From Pestalotiopsis fici W106-1 (Eukaryota > Ascomycota > Sordariomycetes > Amphisphaeriales > Sporocadaceae): a DNA stretch of 64,000 nucleotides. Positions 1 through 11,972 of the stretch are shown here, in pieces (the stretch's first letter is position 1; the number at the start of each line of letters is the position of its first letter). The notes below the pieces were generated by a model, which did no database searches, had not been told where the DNA came from, and saw only the letters and a list, made by a program, of their open reading frames with translations. The stretch lies in NCBI RefSeq assembly GCF_000516985.1, contig NW_006917100.1:2097490-2161489 (forward strand), in the 5' to 3' direction. A program made the position numbers and the translations under genes.

Positions 1-2356
1 TTGCAATCAAACACCGAGACTCCTGAATGGGACATTTCTCGAGGAAATTCTGGCTTCGTTCTTCTCATATTTTGCGGCCGCCACTGCGCACGCATTGCTT
101 CGGGAAAGGGCTCAAATCACATCAACTGGAATCTCTTCAGTCAATATGACGAGCCTACGGGTGCAACCGATGGTATGCGAAGCCATGGTTGCACTGCTGA
201 CTGTGGTTATCTTGACAATTTTGGTGACTCAATTCAAGCACGAAAGAATCATGCCATGCATGATAAGCCCTGGATCGATCGCGGCCATGGCGATCCTCGC
301 CGGCCGAACTGCATCCTCCGGCTTCTCCACTGATCTCGGGTCGGTAAGGACAACGCAATTACTTGCATGGTTGAGTACATCTCTCTGTGAAAATTTCTTT
401 CCATACCAATTGGTCGTCCCTGCCTGGACAAAAATGAATACCCACCTCAGCAATCTCAAGAGGACAGCGGAAAATGAACGGCCAACATCATCTGATAACG
501 ACAAGTTCAAGCATCCGGGTCCACTGCGGCCACTCAATCGATTGGCTTTCACTGTAGCCACAACAGGATGTGCAATCACATTAATGGGCTTGCTTCGAAA
601 GTCTGCTAACGAGGAAGGCTTAGGAGATGCTGAAGGTTCAAAATACCTCCTTTATCTCTGGACCGCAGTTCCAGCCGCGATTCTGACTACCTTGTCATGG
701 TGGATGTCATCTATTGACACCCAAGTTCGGCTTTTCGCACCTTACAACTGTCTTAAGCACGACAATTGCCGCAGCTCAATTCTTCATATGGATCTAATGC
801 GAGGGCTGATTCCCACAATTCTCTACCAGGAGCTAAAAACCTCCAATTTCGCTGCTGTTTTAACTACAATTTCTGCTCTGCTTGGAGCAACTCTGACTAC
901 TGCCTCAGCTGCCCTGTTCCATGTCATTATACATCCTGTTTCGGAGCCAGTCGAACTCACGCTTCAAACGATTTTGACGGCGCCAACCCCAAAGCCAGTC
1001 GCGGTTACCGATTCCTGGAGCCTTGCGCTCAGGAATCCTTCATACGTTGACACGACTCGTCCTTCATCGTTGATCCTCGAGACTAATTTGTCTTACTCAC
1101 AAGAGGTTTATCAGGACCTCGTGTTCCCCACGTACTCGATAATAACTCTCGACACCGCAAATGCCTCTCAAACAAACAATGTCTCATCGGCTACCATAAA
1201 AGCTATAACACCAGCATTGCGGCCACGATTGTCTTGTCGTCTGTACAACGAGGCTGATATAGAGGCAGTCTATAAGCGTGATCAGCCAAAGGTGTGGAGT
1301 GACGACCTACTGAATAGCATTTCCGTCAACATCACGTCGGAGTACTCCTGCTGGCAGCATCATCCTTTGATTAAAAGTACAGCGCTCTTTGAGACTGGAA
1401 ATCTTTCAGAGCTGTTTTTTGCAGCTACAGCTTCAAACACGGCTTCAACTATACTGATGAGTGGCTGCCGTAGCTTTCTCTATATTTGGGGCTACCATGA
1501 CTCCTCGCCCGGTCCTGTTGGATAATATCTGCGGCTGCTTGTAACAGTAGTGTGGAGCTCGTGGATGTCACCGTATCTCTCCTTGGGGCGGATCTACGTC
1601 TTGATCCTTCTCTTGCTCCCAAAGCCATTGAATCAACCGCCAGAGATATTCAGGCACGGGACTCTTGCATCGTTCGACAGGAAGACCCTATACGACCGTA
1701 TTGCTCCATTGGCCGCACCTAATGATACACTCTTCGACAATTTCTTCGCGGCACTTGTCACTTCACGATACGCCATACCGATTTCTATAATTAGCAACCC
1801 TACACAAAGCAAAGTTGTCATAGATGCCATACGGCTTCAACATGGCATTATCGAAGCACAATTCCTTAGCGCAAACTATCGTGTGGACATGAATTCTCCA
1901 AAAGCAACAGAGAATGCTACAAATGTACTGATACCGACTCTTTTGAATGGGTCCACAACCGGAAACTCGACAAATTATCCCGCAACAGTGACATATCCGT
2001 TCGGGAGGCAGCGCATCGTTCAGGATCATACGGCTACTACCATCCTGGAGGTTCTGCTGCTAACTATTCTGATACTTTCAGCGCTGAGTTGGTGGTTTGG
2101 TCCGCGCGAAGCAGCACTGCCGCGAAGCCCTACTAGTGTCGCGAGCGTACTCGCTCTCCTTGCTGGAGGTAATGTGTTGGAGCATATATATGACGAGGGC
2201 CCGGAGCCGCGCTCTTGGGAAGATGTTGAAACTCGGTTAGGAGAGGACTGCAGGTTTTACTTGGGGTGGGGTCCTTTGGGCGATAACGAGAATTCTACAA
2301 AACGGCGATTCGGTATTTGGATAGTCAAACCATCCAGAGGAGTATCAAGTTCATAG
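1..2356 (+). pseudogene. DUF3433-type membrane protein, 5' end outside window, frame broken
   Basis: The reading frame is open from the left edge (frame starting at base 2) to a stop at 1523-1525 and resumes in the same frame until 2356. The product has several hydrophobic segments and long Ser/Thr/Asn-rich stretches with many N-glycosylation sequons, the layout of DUF3433 integral membrane proteins; the function of that family is unknown. Around 1511-1690 the coding signal moves between frames: the reading ACNSSVELVDV continues in frame 1 from about 1535, while the C-terminal half returns to frame 2. No intron with normal borders explains the shifts, since the only GT...AG pair there would be 36 nt. 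I therefore read it as a pseudogene or a copy with sequencing indels. The C-terminal half keeps one more membrane segment near 2041-2095. The family call comes from motif memory, not a search. Confidence 0.6.
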
Positions 2357-2543
2357 AAACGCGACCAACCTGAATCTCACTAGGTATCCTGCCGGGGCTG
2401 TTAGCAAACTCTACGGGTATTTGCTTGGTTATCCAGTTTTCTTCGCTTCAAGAGGGAACACAAGCATCCAAGAGGTGGCTAAAACAAGGCTCTACATATA
2501 TAAACCTTCAGCATAACGATCATTTAGACGAAATTCCAAAAGT

Positions 2544-2631
2544 GAGCAGAAGAGGTTGAACCACTAACTAGTAAGAAATTGCACATATCTGATATTCGAC
2601 CCAAATAGATAATGTTTTTTTTTTGGTAGAC
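2544..2631 (+). repeat. Diverged direct repeat, copy A (upstream of LysM gene)
   Basis: This 88-bp block resembles 4369-4452 in the same orientation; both contain the stretches gcacatatct/agcacatatct and atattcgac at matching spacing and end in a T-rich run followed by tagac. Many differences are C/T or G/A transitions. Copy B leads directly into a 5S rRNA gene, but no 5S sequence follows copy A. Confidence 0.6.
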
Positions 2632-2800
2632 GCAAGGGTAAGATTGAGCGAGGTCGCGGCGAGAGCCGCCGCAACTAGGTAACTTGTACAGGCGAAGATC
2701 TGGCCATTTTGCGTGGAGCCAGTGGGCGATAGTACGTGGAATGTTTCCTTCGACACCACGAGCAGAAACTGACACGCCTTTCCAGTAAGCAATTATCCAG

Positions 2801-4171
2801 GTGCCCCTGGTTATTTGAGCTCCACCACATGGTCTACCATAACTGCGTCCTCACTTTCGACTGCTACCTATATCCCAGACCTCTATGTAGCACCAAGTAA
2901 AACTTACGCCAATGGAACTCGCACGGACTGCGCTACTCACATTTCTGGTTCAGACTATCAGTCAGATATTTCCAACACCACATTCAGTAGTAATTGGGAC
3001 TTGGCAATAACTGTATTCAGCATCACGTATGCTGAATTGAACCTTTGGAATCCCTTTCTTGCATACGACAGCATAGAACACTGCACTTTCAGAGAAGATC
3101 TCGAATATTGTGTGGAATGGTCTCCCATCGGGGAGACTACGACAGAGGCAAGCCTTATCACCACTATACCTACCGCCGTAAGCATTCGTCATACCCGAAA
3201 CATTCAAAGTGCAGTAGCTAATTACTAATTGCATGCACATATATGGACAGGTGTACCCAATGACTGCACTCAATGGGCCTTTATCCATGGTGACTCTACT
3301 TGTGAGGACATCCTGCAGGTTTGGCAAATCACACTAGATTACTTCGTCAGTCTCAACGAGGGACTTGGCGATGACTGCAGCGGGCTGCAAAACCGTAGGT
3401 GGCGGTCACCCGCTTATGCTATGAGACCTAAGAAACTAATGTGAACGATCTTGTAGTTACCTACTACTGCGTAAACAGCACTTCCAATCCCGCACCAGCA
3501 ATCAGTGATGAGCTAGGGACAGCTACGGCCACGGCCACGAGCACGAGCAACAGTATCGTGACACCACCTGGTCCTACACAAACCGGTATTCCTAGTAATT
3601 GTAACAATTACTATGTCGCTCAATGTAAGTGCATGTTCCACTTCGAGAGCTTCTGCTCATGCAACTGATTCATAATGACAGCGGGCGATACCTGCTCCTC
3701 CGTTGAAGAGTTGTACAACATTACAAATGAGCAGTTTCACGCTTGGAACCCAGCTGTGTCTTCCGATTGTACCTCTGGATTCTGGTCCGACGAAGCGTAC
3801 TGTGTTAGAGTTGCTGGGTCAGAAGGTGGCAACACTACAATAACTGTTTCTTCCACCTCGGCTTCGACGACTTTTTCAAGGACCACAACAACCATTGTCC
3901 CCCCACCGGGCCCGACTCAAGATGGCATACCGGACAATTGCAATGTATATTATGTGGCCCAGTGTAAGTTATAATCATACGAGCTCTAAGCCCCGATTCC
4001 AAGCTGATTTGTTCGATTTCTTACTCTGTAGCGGGCGATGACTGCTCCACCATCGAAGCAGAGTTCGGCATTACTGATGCACAGTTCCACGAATGGAACC
4101 CGGCAGTGTCGTCTGACTGTGTTTCCGGCTTTTGGGCTGACGAGGCTTATTGTGTGGGAATCGCGGTTTAA
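2801..4171 (+). pseudogene. Multi-LysM secreted-type protein gene, 5' part missing, one phase error
   Basis: The exons I can place are about 2801-3177, 3251-3394, 3457-3624, 3682-3963 and 4032-4171. They encode four LysM-like (chitin/peptidoglycan-type glycan binding) modules with spaced Cys and WNP signatures. The last two (WNPAVSSDC...DEAYC) are near duplicates, and each is preceded by the same linker, PPGPTQ, and an intron in the same phase. Introns 3395-3456, 3625-3681 and 3964-4031 join the frame perfectly. The intron at 3178-3250 has a good donor and acceptor but leaves the frame off by one base. No ATG or signal peptide is present: the frame opens after a stop at 2770, and an acceptor at 2800 suggests a lost upstream exon. 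Fungal LysM proteins of this build are usually secreted effector-like or cell-wall proteins; that role is inferred from the family. This copy is probably nonfunctional unless the upstream exon and the phase are rescued. Confidence 0.7.
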
Positions 4172-4368
4172 TCAGATGCCAGCAACATCAAGAATGTTGA
4201 GGTCCGCGCCAGACCCAAGTAGCAGGATACGGATCATTGGTACTACCAGCGCAACTCAGAGGAAACCCCATCTCTGCGATAATTGATGGCTACTTGAAAC
4301 AGCGGGCGATCAGGGGTAGTTTTCAGAATGTTCAGCCTAGCCAAGACTGCGTCAGTCGAGATGTCAAC

Positions 4369-4452
4369 GAGCAGAGCTTGGACCACTGACTGGTAAAATA
4401 TAGCACATATCTAATATTCGACTTAGACACATTATGATTCGTTTTGATAGAC
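4369..4452 (+). repeat. Diverged direct repeat, copy B (immediately 5' of 5S variant)
   Basis: This partner of the block at 2544-2631 ends 9 bp before a 5S rRNA gene, so it covers the presumed 5S upstream region, including an AT-rich element about 30 bp before the RNA start. Between the LysM stop at 4171 and this repeat I see no gene. A short echo of the LysM exon start (acagcgggcgat) occurs near 4302. Confidence 0.55.
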
Positions 4453-4461
4453 AATTTTTTC

Positions 4462-4580
4462 ACATACGACCATAGCTCTTAGAAAACTCGGCATCCCGTC
4501 CGCTCTGCCCTAGATAAACTGAGAAGCGCCGGATTAGTACTCAGATCGGTGACGGCTGGGGAATCCCCGGTGTTGTATGT
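4462..4580 (+). rRNA. 5S ribosomal RNA, divergent isotype
   Basis: It is 119 nt long, begins acatacgacc and ends gttgtatgt, followed by a T run that would end RNA polymerase III transcription. It differs from the two identical 5S copies in this window at 13 of 119 positions. Ten of the differences lie in helices II and IV, and every one preserves pairing: there are double changes at RNA positions 15/65, 17/62, 18/61 and 86/93, and changes to G-U at 19/60 and 85/94. Helix I and the conserved loop around positions 30-57 are almost unchanged. That pattern is expected of a maintained gene, so I call it a 5S isotype rather than a pseudogene, as in fungi that keep several 5S types. Confidence 0.85.
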
Positions 4581-5104
4581 TTTTGCTGTTGTGTCAAATA
4601 TTTTTTGCCTGGTCGGCAACGAGTGTCGTAAAGCTTCCAGGTCAACGAATGAGAACAATCCAACGAATAAAACAGGGGATCACCATCTGGTAATGTAGCG
4701 CATTCGACACCTTTTGGGACAAGACGTCTACTGGCAGCCACCTTTATATCAGGAATACAGCAACTGGCGAGACCATTGAAGCTTGTGCGGAGTGTCTCTT
4801 TTTTTGTTTTGAGATCGGGGAGACTCTACACTTTGACATTACTCTAGGGTAAGATATCTCGATTTGAAGAACTGCAATGAGTTTGAATTAGTGGACGGGC
4901 ATGTTCGAGATGGGTGAAGGCTAGTCGATATAGGGTGCGGGGGCTCGGGCTAGATGGAGCGAAGGAGACGGGCCACGGTGCAGCAGCAGAGTCAAGACTT
5001 CGGTGCGCCTCTAAGTGGCCGGAAGTGATTGATATTCATTCAGTAGTCTATGGAATATTTGTCTCCTATTCCATCGAGACATCTTCTCCATAACATCCGC
5101 GTCT
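4581..5104. other. Intergenic, no gene seen
   Basis: This is the space between the 5S variant and the 3' end of the SET-domain gene on the opposite strand. Only the T run after the 5S gene is notable. Confidence 0.5.
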
Positions 5105-6337
5105 CTATTCTCCATTCTTTATAAGCTGCTCCTCCTCCAAGCACCGCGGGCATTGACACGTAAAGGTAAAAAGCTCTTCCGTTTTTTTGCGACGCGCGTC
5201 CAAGTCAACGTATTCAGACAAATCAAAATACGAGGTGCAGCACTCTTCACCTGAAGCAATATCCCTGAGCGCAGTGACCATCATGCGGCCACGATCATCA
5301 GCTTGATGCGTTACCTAGACCGCAGGCCAGTGTTAGTCTCAACGTCGTTGTAGGTATTTACGGCAATCAAAGAGTCCACTCACGTTGGGAATGCAGGAGT
5401 GATTGGCCAGAGTGATGCGGAGGAACAGTGCAAGCCCGTATTGCTTTCCACGGCAGATATCCAGCTCCTGGCCAGGAAATATTTCGGTCGGCCCAGGGCA
5501 GAGTTCGAAGACATTAGTCTCTTCGGCACAGATGATATTGACAAGATCATCGACGGGAAGCGTCTCGGGCAGTAAAGACTCGTTCTGTAAGTAGACCTTA
5601 ACCAAAGTGGACCAGTGTGCGATCTGAGACGGCGGCCACGCCTGCCGATTGGTACGTAACATCTCGACACCTTTCCAGCCGCTCACGAACTGGTCCTGAC
5701 GAGAAAACTGCTGTCGCACGTTTGTCGGCGTGGCTCCGTGTCTCTCGAGGTATCTGGCCGCGAGCATACGCACGATAATCCAGAGCATATGATAATCATG
5801 GTCGCCAAGCTCCTGCCGAGCTCTAGCTCCGCACTTTTTCAGCCAGAAGCACTCAAAGGCGTGGCGGTTCTGGTCCTCATCCTTGCATCGCTGATTGCAC
5901 CAGCGGATGTCAGAGGAACAGCCATGGTGACAATGAGCACTCTTTGACGCTTGACGGGGAATTTGTCGGCTGCAGCCTAGATTGCTACAGACAACTCCAT
6001 CACTAGAACCGCCATCTGTGACAGGCACCACGGCATAGGGAAGATCCGCCATAAGAAGCTCTCCAGCACGGATGGGCCCATTGGTACTGAGAATCCTGCC
6101 TTTGACTGGGTCTCGGGCCTGACTCAAATGCGGGTGTAGGTATAGGATGCCCTGGGTCAATGGATTGGCGAACTGCACCGCCGTGTTTCTACCACCAATG
6201 CTGAGCTTTGAGTCAGCCCAAAGACTTCAATAAAGATGCAAAAGAGATTTGGCATACCCAATATCCTTGGAAGCAGGACTAATGTTTTTGAGACCCGCTG
6301 GGTCGGTAAATGGGAAGGTCTGGGTTAGTGTAGCCAT
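5105..6337 (-). CDS. SET-domain protein with MYND-like zinc finger (SMYD-type)
   Basis: Three exons (6337-6258, 6200-5384, 5314-5105) join in frame to 368 residues. The ATG at 6335-6337 opens a short first exon; introns are 57 and 69 nt. A split SET domain surrounds a Cys/His-rich MYND-like finger at about residues 90-140 (CSNLGC, CHHGC, WCNQRC, then His and Cys). The catalytic SET signature NHSCIPN ends exon 2, and the post-SET cysteines CQCPRC sit near the C terminus. This is the layout of SMYD-like lysine methyltransferases; fungal members are numerous and most substrates are unknown. The gene stands alone, with long noncoding flanks on both sides. The internal splice sites are canonical, and I see no lesion. 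Confidence 0.85.
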
Positions 6338-9300
6338 GGTGACGTCTGATGTGTTGGGGACGATGAATGAATGAATGAGTCGAGTGATTTGCGTTTATAT
6401 CCTGTTCGGCTTCGTAGTCTATTACCAGAAGGTGGTGATACTACCAAGATTGATATACTGCGACTTCTATTATACATTGTGACCAAGTAAATCTCGCATT
6501 ATAACTGATTGATTGCGTGCAGTCCCAGGAAGAATCATGACTATGTGGCCTCTACGCCGTGACATATTTAGATCCAACTATTGGTGGAGATGGTACTATT
6601 CAACATGTTCAAAGCAGGCCATGAAAGGCCAATTATCGATGTTTGTGGATGATGTTGATTGTGGGAATGTCATCAAACTGCTTATTGTGGCTGAGCACGG
6701 GAGTGATTTTTGCTTATTTCATATACATATGATCTAGGTTACCACCTTCTGGATGATGACTCAACACTTCAAGTCAAAATTGCACGGTACAACGCGGCGA
6801 TTCTTGCTGCAAACTGTATTTTATTTTAAATAAGCTCCGGTCTCGCATATCAATGTCAATACCCCGAGCATGCACGACCGCGGCAGCGTTATCCATAACT
6901 CGACTTGCAATTCGCGAGCCCCTTGCAGCGGCAGCGGCTGCATCAAACAATAAGTAGAACTGTGGGTCTACTAATTCCATGCTTTATGCACAAACGACTA
7001 TTCAATTGTGCCTTTCAACAGCACGTGGGAGGTTTGGAAAAATTAAGGTTCGGTCCTTGCACAGGAACGCAGCCACTCAAAGTTTCCATATAATTTTTTC
7101 GGCAGATTTTCCGGCGTTTTCAACCAGTCAACAGTGCAGTTTCACTAGGAAAGCACACAGATCTTCATTTCGAGCACATCGGCTCGGCACGAGTGAGGCT
7201 TGGAGCGGTCAAAGTGCTGAATGCTTATATGCAATATAATGGTTCGGATATATTTGCATCCGTTTGTTGACTCGTGATCGTTTCAGAAAATGTCCGCTCT
7301 TATACAGAATGCACTTAAGCTGACTTGGCTGTATAGGCCCCAGTTGTAGGCTGTGTGTCACTAATCAATGTTTCGAAGCCCCTCGTTCGCTGTAGTATCT
7401 GGATGAACTTCCATTACAAGCCGAGTAGAGTATAGGGATCATAAAGCTGTCAAAGTTGTATATAAACAAGGAAGGCGAGAGACAAGTTCCCAGATAGTCT
7501 CAGCCTTAATACTCTACAGAGCATCTCAAAAGTAAAGTACTTTTGCGAAGAGCACCGGGGCAGCGGGGACATCTTGAAGCTGCCCTGGGTAGTTATTTCC
7601 TCCGTTGAATGATGCGTTCGTTATTGTTTGTATCCTACCTGACCGGTCATGTATTTCGGCCTACATGCAGGGAAGCTGTTCCAATCGGGCCAGTCAACAA
7701 GTAGGTGTGTCATTGGAGGAGGCCCGCAAGTCATCTGCCGTCGGAAATTTCTCCGTACATCAAAGAACTTGTTTCACATAACGAACCGTGGCCGATACTG
7801 CCACGATCCAATAGAGCCGGATTGAGTGTCATTTTCGTAGCGATGACTTTGACCGCACAGCTTCGTATGCGGGCCCTACCGCATGTCTTGTGGCGGGCAC
7901 GAGGATCAAGACACAGATACTTCGAACAGACAAGACGTTTGTGTAGCGCCAAAGTCAAAGAGAGCGCCAACCCTTCTCGGCCGGAAGACGTTGGGGTGTA
8001 GGCAAATGCAGTGGCCACAGCCAGTAAGCTCGAGACCCTGAGGGTATAACGAGGATTGACTGCACCGAAACATTTCTTATTTGAGAACCGTCGTGCTCTT
8101 CCCACTTTTTATACTGTGATAGGCGAAGGCTATCCGCCGCACTCCGGCCAATCGGGAATTGATACTGACACTCTTATGCTGGAGATACTAAACCCGGTAT
8201 GTACTGAGTCCTCAGGCGTTGCTCATAGGCACAAATCGCGCTGCAGTGAGCGGCTATGCATGTAAATGTTGACAATGCGGACTCGTACGACGACGTTGTG
8301 TAGTATTGGGCGCTGCGAACGATTTGATGTCACCTTAGAGCTTCCTCGCTCCTAGATTGACAGGATTATCAATCAGAAACTAGCATCTTTGAAGGCACAG
8401 CTTGGTCGTCTCCTGGGAAGCCGCTTTCATCATGGTTATTAGTCTCGCAATTTATTCGCGGCCGTGGGTCCAGCGCGAATGACTTGAATCGTAATAGAGA
8501 CATACACACTACGTGAGCGCACATATGTATAAGTCGATCGCTGGGCTAGGTAGGTGTGACCGGAAGAGAGAGCCACTCTGTCATGGATTTGGTAGTTCTC
8601 TACTAGCTGTCTGCTAGGCTACTAGTTCTCCATCGTGAACCTGTCTATTGTAAGCAAGCCGACTTAGCAAACATTTTAACTTTCTTGTTATCGAAATAGT
8701 GGTGAGTCTTTAGAGCTGCGTTTGGTACAGTTAGCGACTTGACGCCATTCCCAAATGCTAGCATGATGACCGGCAGACTAAGCGCCGCAGCAGGCGCGAC
8801 CATGAGCACTACCGAACTGTCAACGCCCATTTGGGCGGCTCAAGAGCAAGATGATCTGAGATTCATGTTGCAACACAGCTGGAGGTAGTTCACTTCAAGC
8901 TACAATGTTTGAGAAAATCGGTAACGAGTAGCAACTTGTGACACATGGACTGTCGCTAGTCGCCTTGGTCTGGTTATGAGCTCGAATGGTTTGCCCTATG
9001 CGCTTGGCTGGCAAAGGTGCCCGCACGTATTCACGTTGGCTTCGAGATACCGCAAAGGGCCCAATTGCTCCGGTCTGTCTGAGTTATAATCTAGTCGTCA
9101 CTGATAGCTCGTCGTGGCATCAGAGTTGACAATGTTCGATTACTGAGGCTCACTACCTACCTACTCCATCGAAGGTAGCGCCAGTCAAGAGTCAGTCCTG
9201 AGGCTAGATGAGATACACCAAGATATCAAAATATATAAGGGAAGCAATGAACAAATGTTTGCATTTTCCTACGATCACAAGTTCGGGCGCCGCAGGTTTC

Positions 9301-9362
9301 CTTACTGTTAAAAGAGTCATCATTGTCATTCTTCAGCCCATCACCACTAGTTCTCCCTCGAA
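6338..9362. other. 3-kb stretch without a supportable gene
   Basis: Only short open frames of up to about 124 codons occur here, with no recognisable domain, consistent codon use or splice pattern. A minus-strand frame near 7,990-8,105 has a hydrophobic run that resembles a signal peptide, but the remainder is not protein-like. The stretch may hold decayed sequence. Confidence 0.5.
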
Positions 9363-11203
9363 ATGCCTCCAATTTCCAATGCCAGTAACACCGATAGATC
9401 GATCCATGTTGTGCAGCCCAAGCTCAGGTTCTGGCGAAGGACAAAGTGCGTCTTCCATATAGACATCACCTAAGAATGCCATCTAACGATTGCAGTCCCT
9501 ATGTCCAGAACCTTTTGATAACCGGCTGCCTCGCAATGTTACCAGGGCTTTACCTGGCCATACTTGTAAGCCTTGCAGCATTGATTCTAGACGAAGTGCC
9601 CATTCCCACGCAGAGATTGACTGGTTGTGCCACCTCAGGGCCTCGGAGCTGGTGGCGGCAAGGCGACGTCTATTCAAATGGCTAACCTATCCAACGCCTG
9701 CCTCTACGCCGTTTATGCTGTCACTGGCATTCTCGGAGGAACAATCGTGACAGTCTTTGGACCTCGGCTTACAGTGGCGTTCGCTTGTCTGGGCTATCCT
9801 TTATTTATTGGCTCCCTTTGGTACTTTGACCTAACTGGGCGTATTTGGTTTCCAATCTTCGCTGGCGCCTTTGTGGGATTCTGTGGAGCTTGCCTCTGGA
9901 CTACAGCCGGTGAGAGGGAAAGGAATCAGCAGATTGAGTACAATGTACTAACCTTGAGTTAGGCTTCATGGCAAACGCGTACGCAGAAGAGTCTGTAAGT
10001 AATAGTGCTCCAAGCTTTGGGCGGCTGCACTAATAAACATTCTTTTCAGGAAAAAGGTGCTTACAGGGCAATTCAGTGGACGGGAAATGCACTAGGCGCT
10101 ACAGTGGGTGCCGTCATCGCGCTAGGAATCAACTATGGCGGTTTGTGCCCCCCAATACAGCCGTCGACATGGCCCCCAACCCTGTACTAAATGGCGACTC
10201 ATACAGCTTCTACACCCTCGACCCCTGCTGCCGTCTATATCGTTTTCATCGTCTTGCAGATTCTCACCTTGTTACTCGCCGCAATGATGGTCTCTCCAGA
10301 ACGTCTACGACGGCAAGATGGTACCACTGTAGCCGAATTCAAAGCGAGCTCATTCAAGGATTCTTTAAGGGCCATGGTATCAATGTTCAAAGATTGGCGG
10401 ATGCTTCTCCTGCTCCCGGCATTCTTCACGCCGGAGGCGTTTATTGTGTTGCAGAGCTCTCTCAATGCCTACGCTTTTAACCTGAGAACTCGGAGCCTTA
10501 ACAACTTTCTGAACTATATTTTTCAGATTCCCAGTGCGCTTTTCGTCGGCTACTTCATCCTGGACAACAATCGCCTGGGGTCGCGTCGCAGGCGCGGATT
10601 GCTGGCGATTGGGTTCAATTCAACCTTGATACTGGGAACTTATGTCGCACTTACGATTTGGCTCCATAGCTGGAATTTCAACAGGAACATAGAAGGGCCA
10701 ATGATTGACCTCAAGGACGCGGCATATCCTGGCGCCGTCGTAATCTACATCTTGTACGGCGCTCAATATGGCATCTTTCAGAATACGGTATTGTGGCTCG
10801 TCGGATCACTCAGCAACCAACCTGGCGCCATGGCACACATGGGAGGAATATTCGTGGGCAGTAAGTACTCGACCATATTTGGGATTCCACGTTGGTGTCA
10901 CTGGTAGCTTGTGCTGATATACTGTTCATCTGCAAATTAGTTCTTTCCGCTGGCACGGCCGTCTCCTTTGGCATCGACGCCGCGGGCACAGACTATCAGG
11001 TGGAAAATGCCATTTGGTTTGCTTTGAACTGCGTCTGCTGGCCAATCATGGCTTTTGTCACCTGGAAATATGTCACCAAGACGAACTACTCTCTGGAGGA
11101 TGGGGTCACTGTGCCCACGCATGCTCTGCAAGACCATCACAGTTCAGATCACGAAGTCGAGAAAGCCACCATTGTTTCATCGGCCGATGCGGAGAAGCAC
11201 TAA
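9363..11203 (+). CDS. UNC93-like major facilitator transporter
   Basis: Seven exons (9363-9445, 9496-9565, 9639-9909, 9963-9994, 10050-10140, 10207-10860, 10941-11203) give 487 residues in frame. The protein is polytopic, with about 10-12 hydrophobic segments. The GLGAGGG glycine run directly after the first membrane segment is typical of the UNC-93/DUF895 branch of the MFS. A hydrophilic, His/Glu-rich C-terminal tail follows the last segment. Fungal members are plasma-membrane or vacuolar transporters of mostly unknown substrate, and several sit beside metabolic clusters. All six introns (50-80 nt) have GT...AG borders, and the 32-nt exon 4 is needed to keep frame. A GNAT gene and an ATP-grasp gene follow on the same strand, which may indicate a shared metabolite. 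No lesion is seen. Confidence 0.85.
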
Positions 11204-11972
11204 CACCTGGCGGGACAGATGCAAGGACGGCCGAAAAGCCAACGGCCCGAGCCGCATTGGCACCAATGGCAGCAGAATGCGAAGCTCATTGGTTTGAGCC
11301 GCAGCGGGGATATGCTGGATTAGACTCGTACACGCAAAGAGAGTCTGGGGGTCATCCTTGAATGAGTCAGGTGGATCTGTGAAGACTACGGGAGCTAGAT
11401 CTTATAGGTCTCCAGGCCGAGCTCCGGATCTAGATTCCCGCTTGCAGAAAGTCCTACACGAATAAGCAAGTCTATACATGCCGTGGTCAGCCACGAGTGA
11501 CTCTTCCTTTTTGTCAAGAGATGCTACTACGTGCTCACGCGTACATGGATCTGAACGGCACGAGCGGGGTCGCGAAGTCATGCATCTTCATCGAGTGCCA
11601 GCCACCGCACCAATGGCGAGGCGCTGGCTGTCAACCTACACAAGTGAGTAGGGCGTAGAATTGGATTGCAACGTTGACTCTCTATATTCTTTTCAGCATT
11701 CTGTCTGGGTTCAGATAGAGGGTCATTCCAGCGGCAGGAACCATTGGAAGGACTTGGTGCCGAGTGAGACAAGGTCCAAACCATCTAATGTCTCATCCTT
11801 GGGCCTTCAGGTATTACCGTGGTGGAAATAACGCAGTCTATTCCGACAGTAAGTCTTATGTCCCCTGCTCGCATTATTACTATTCGTGCCGCAATATTTC
11901 AAGCCACTACCTCCCAAATCAACAGTTTCCTCAACTCGTGCATCTCTTCCGTTCTTGACCTGATTCCCAAGC
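11204..11972. other. Intergenic, no gene seen
   Basis: This is the promoter side of the GNAT gene; only short shadow frames are present. Confidence 0.5.

Noticed and set aside
6425..6752. Inverted 12-bp pair (ccagaaggtggt at 6425-6436 and its complement at 6741-6752)
   Set aside because: Too short, with no further match beyond the 12 bp and no target duplication; expected by chance or as a minor remnant.
7731..8105. Minus-strand 124-codon frame with a hydrophobic N-terminal run as a small secreted protein
   Set aside because: Downstream composition is not protein-like, and it has no start context or intron support.
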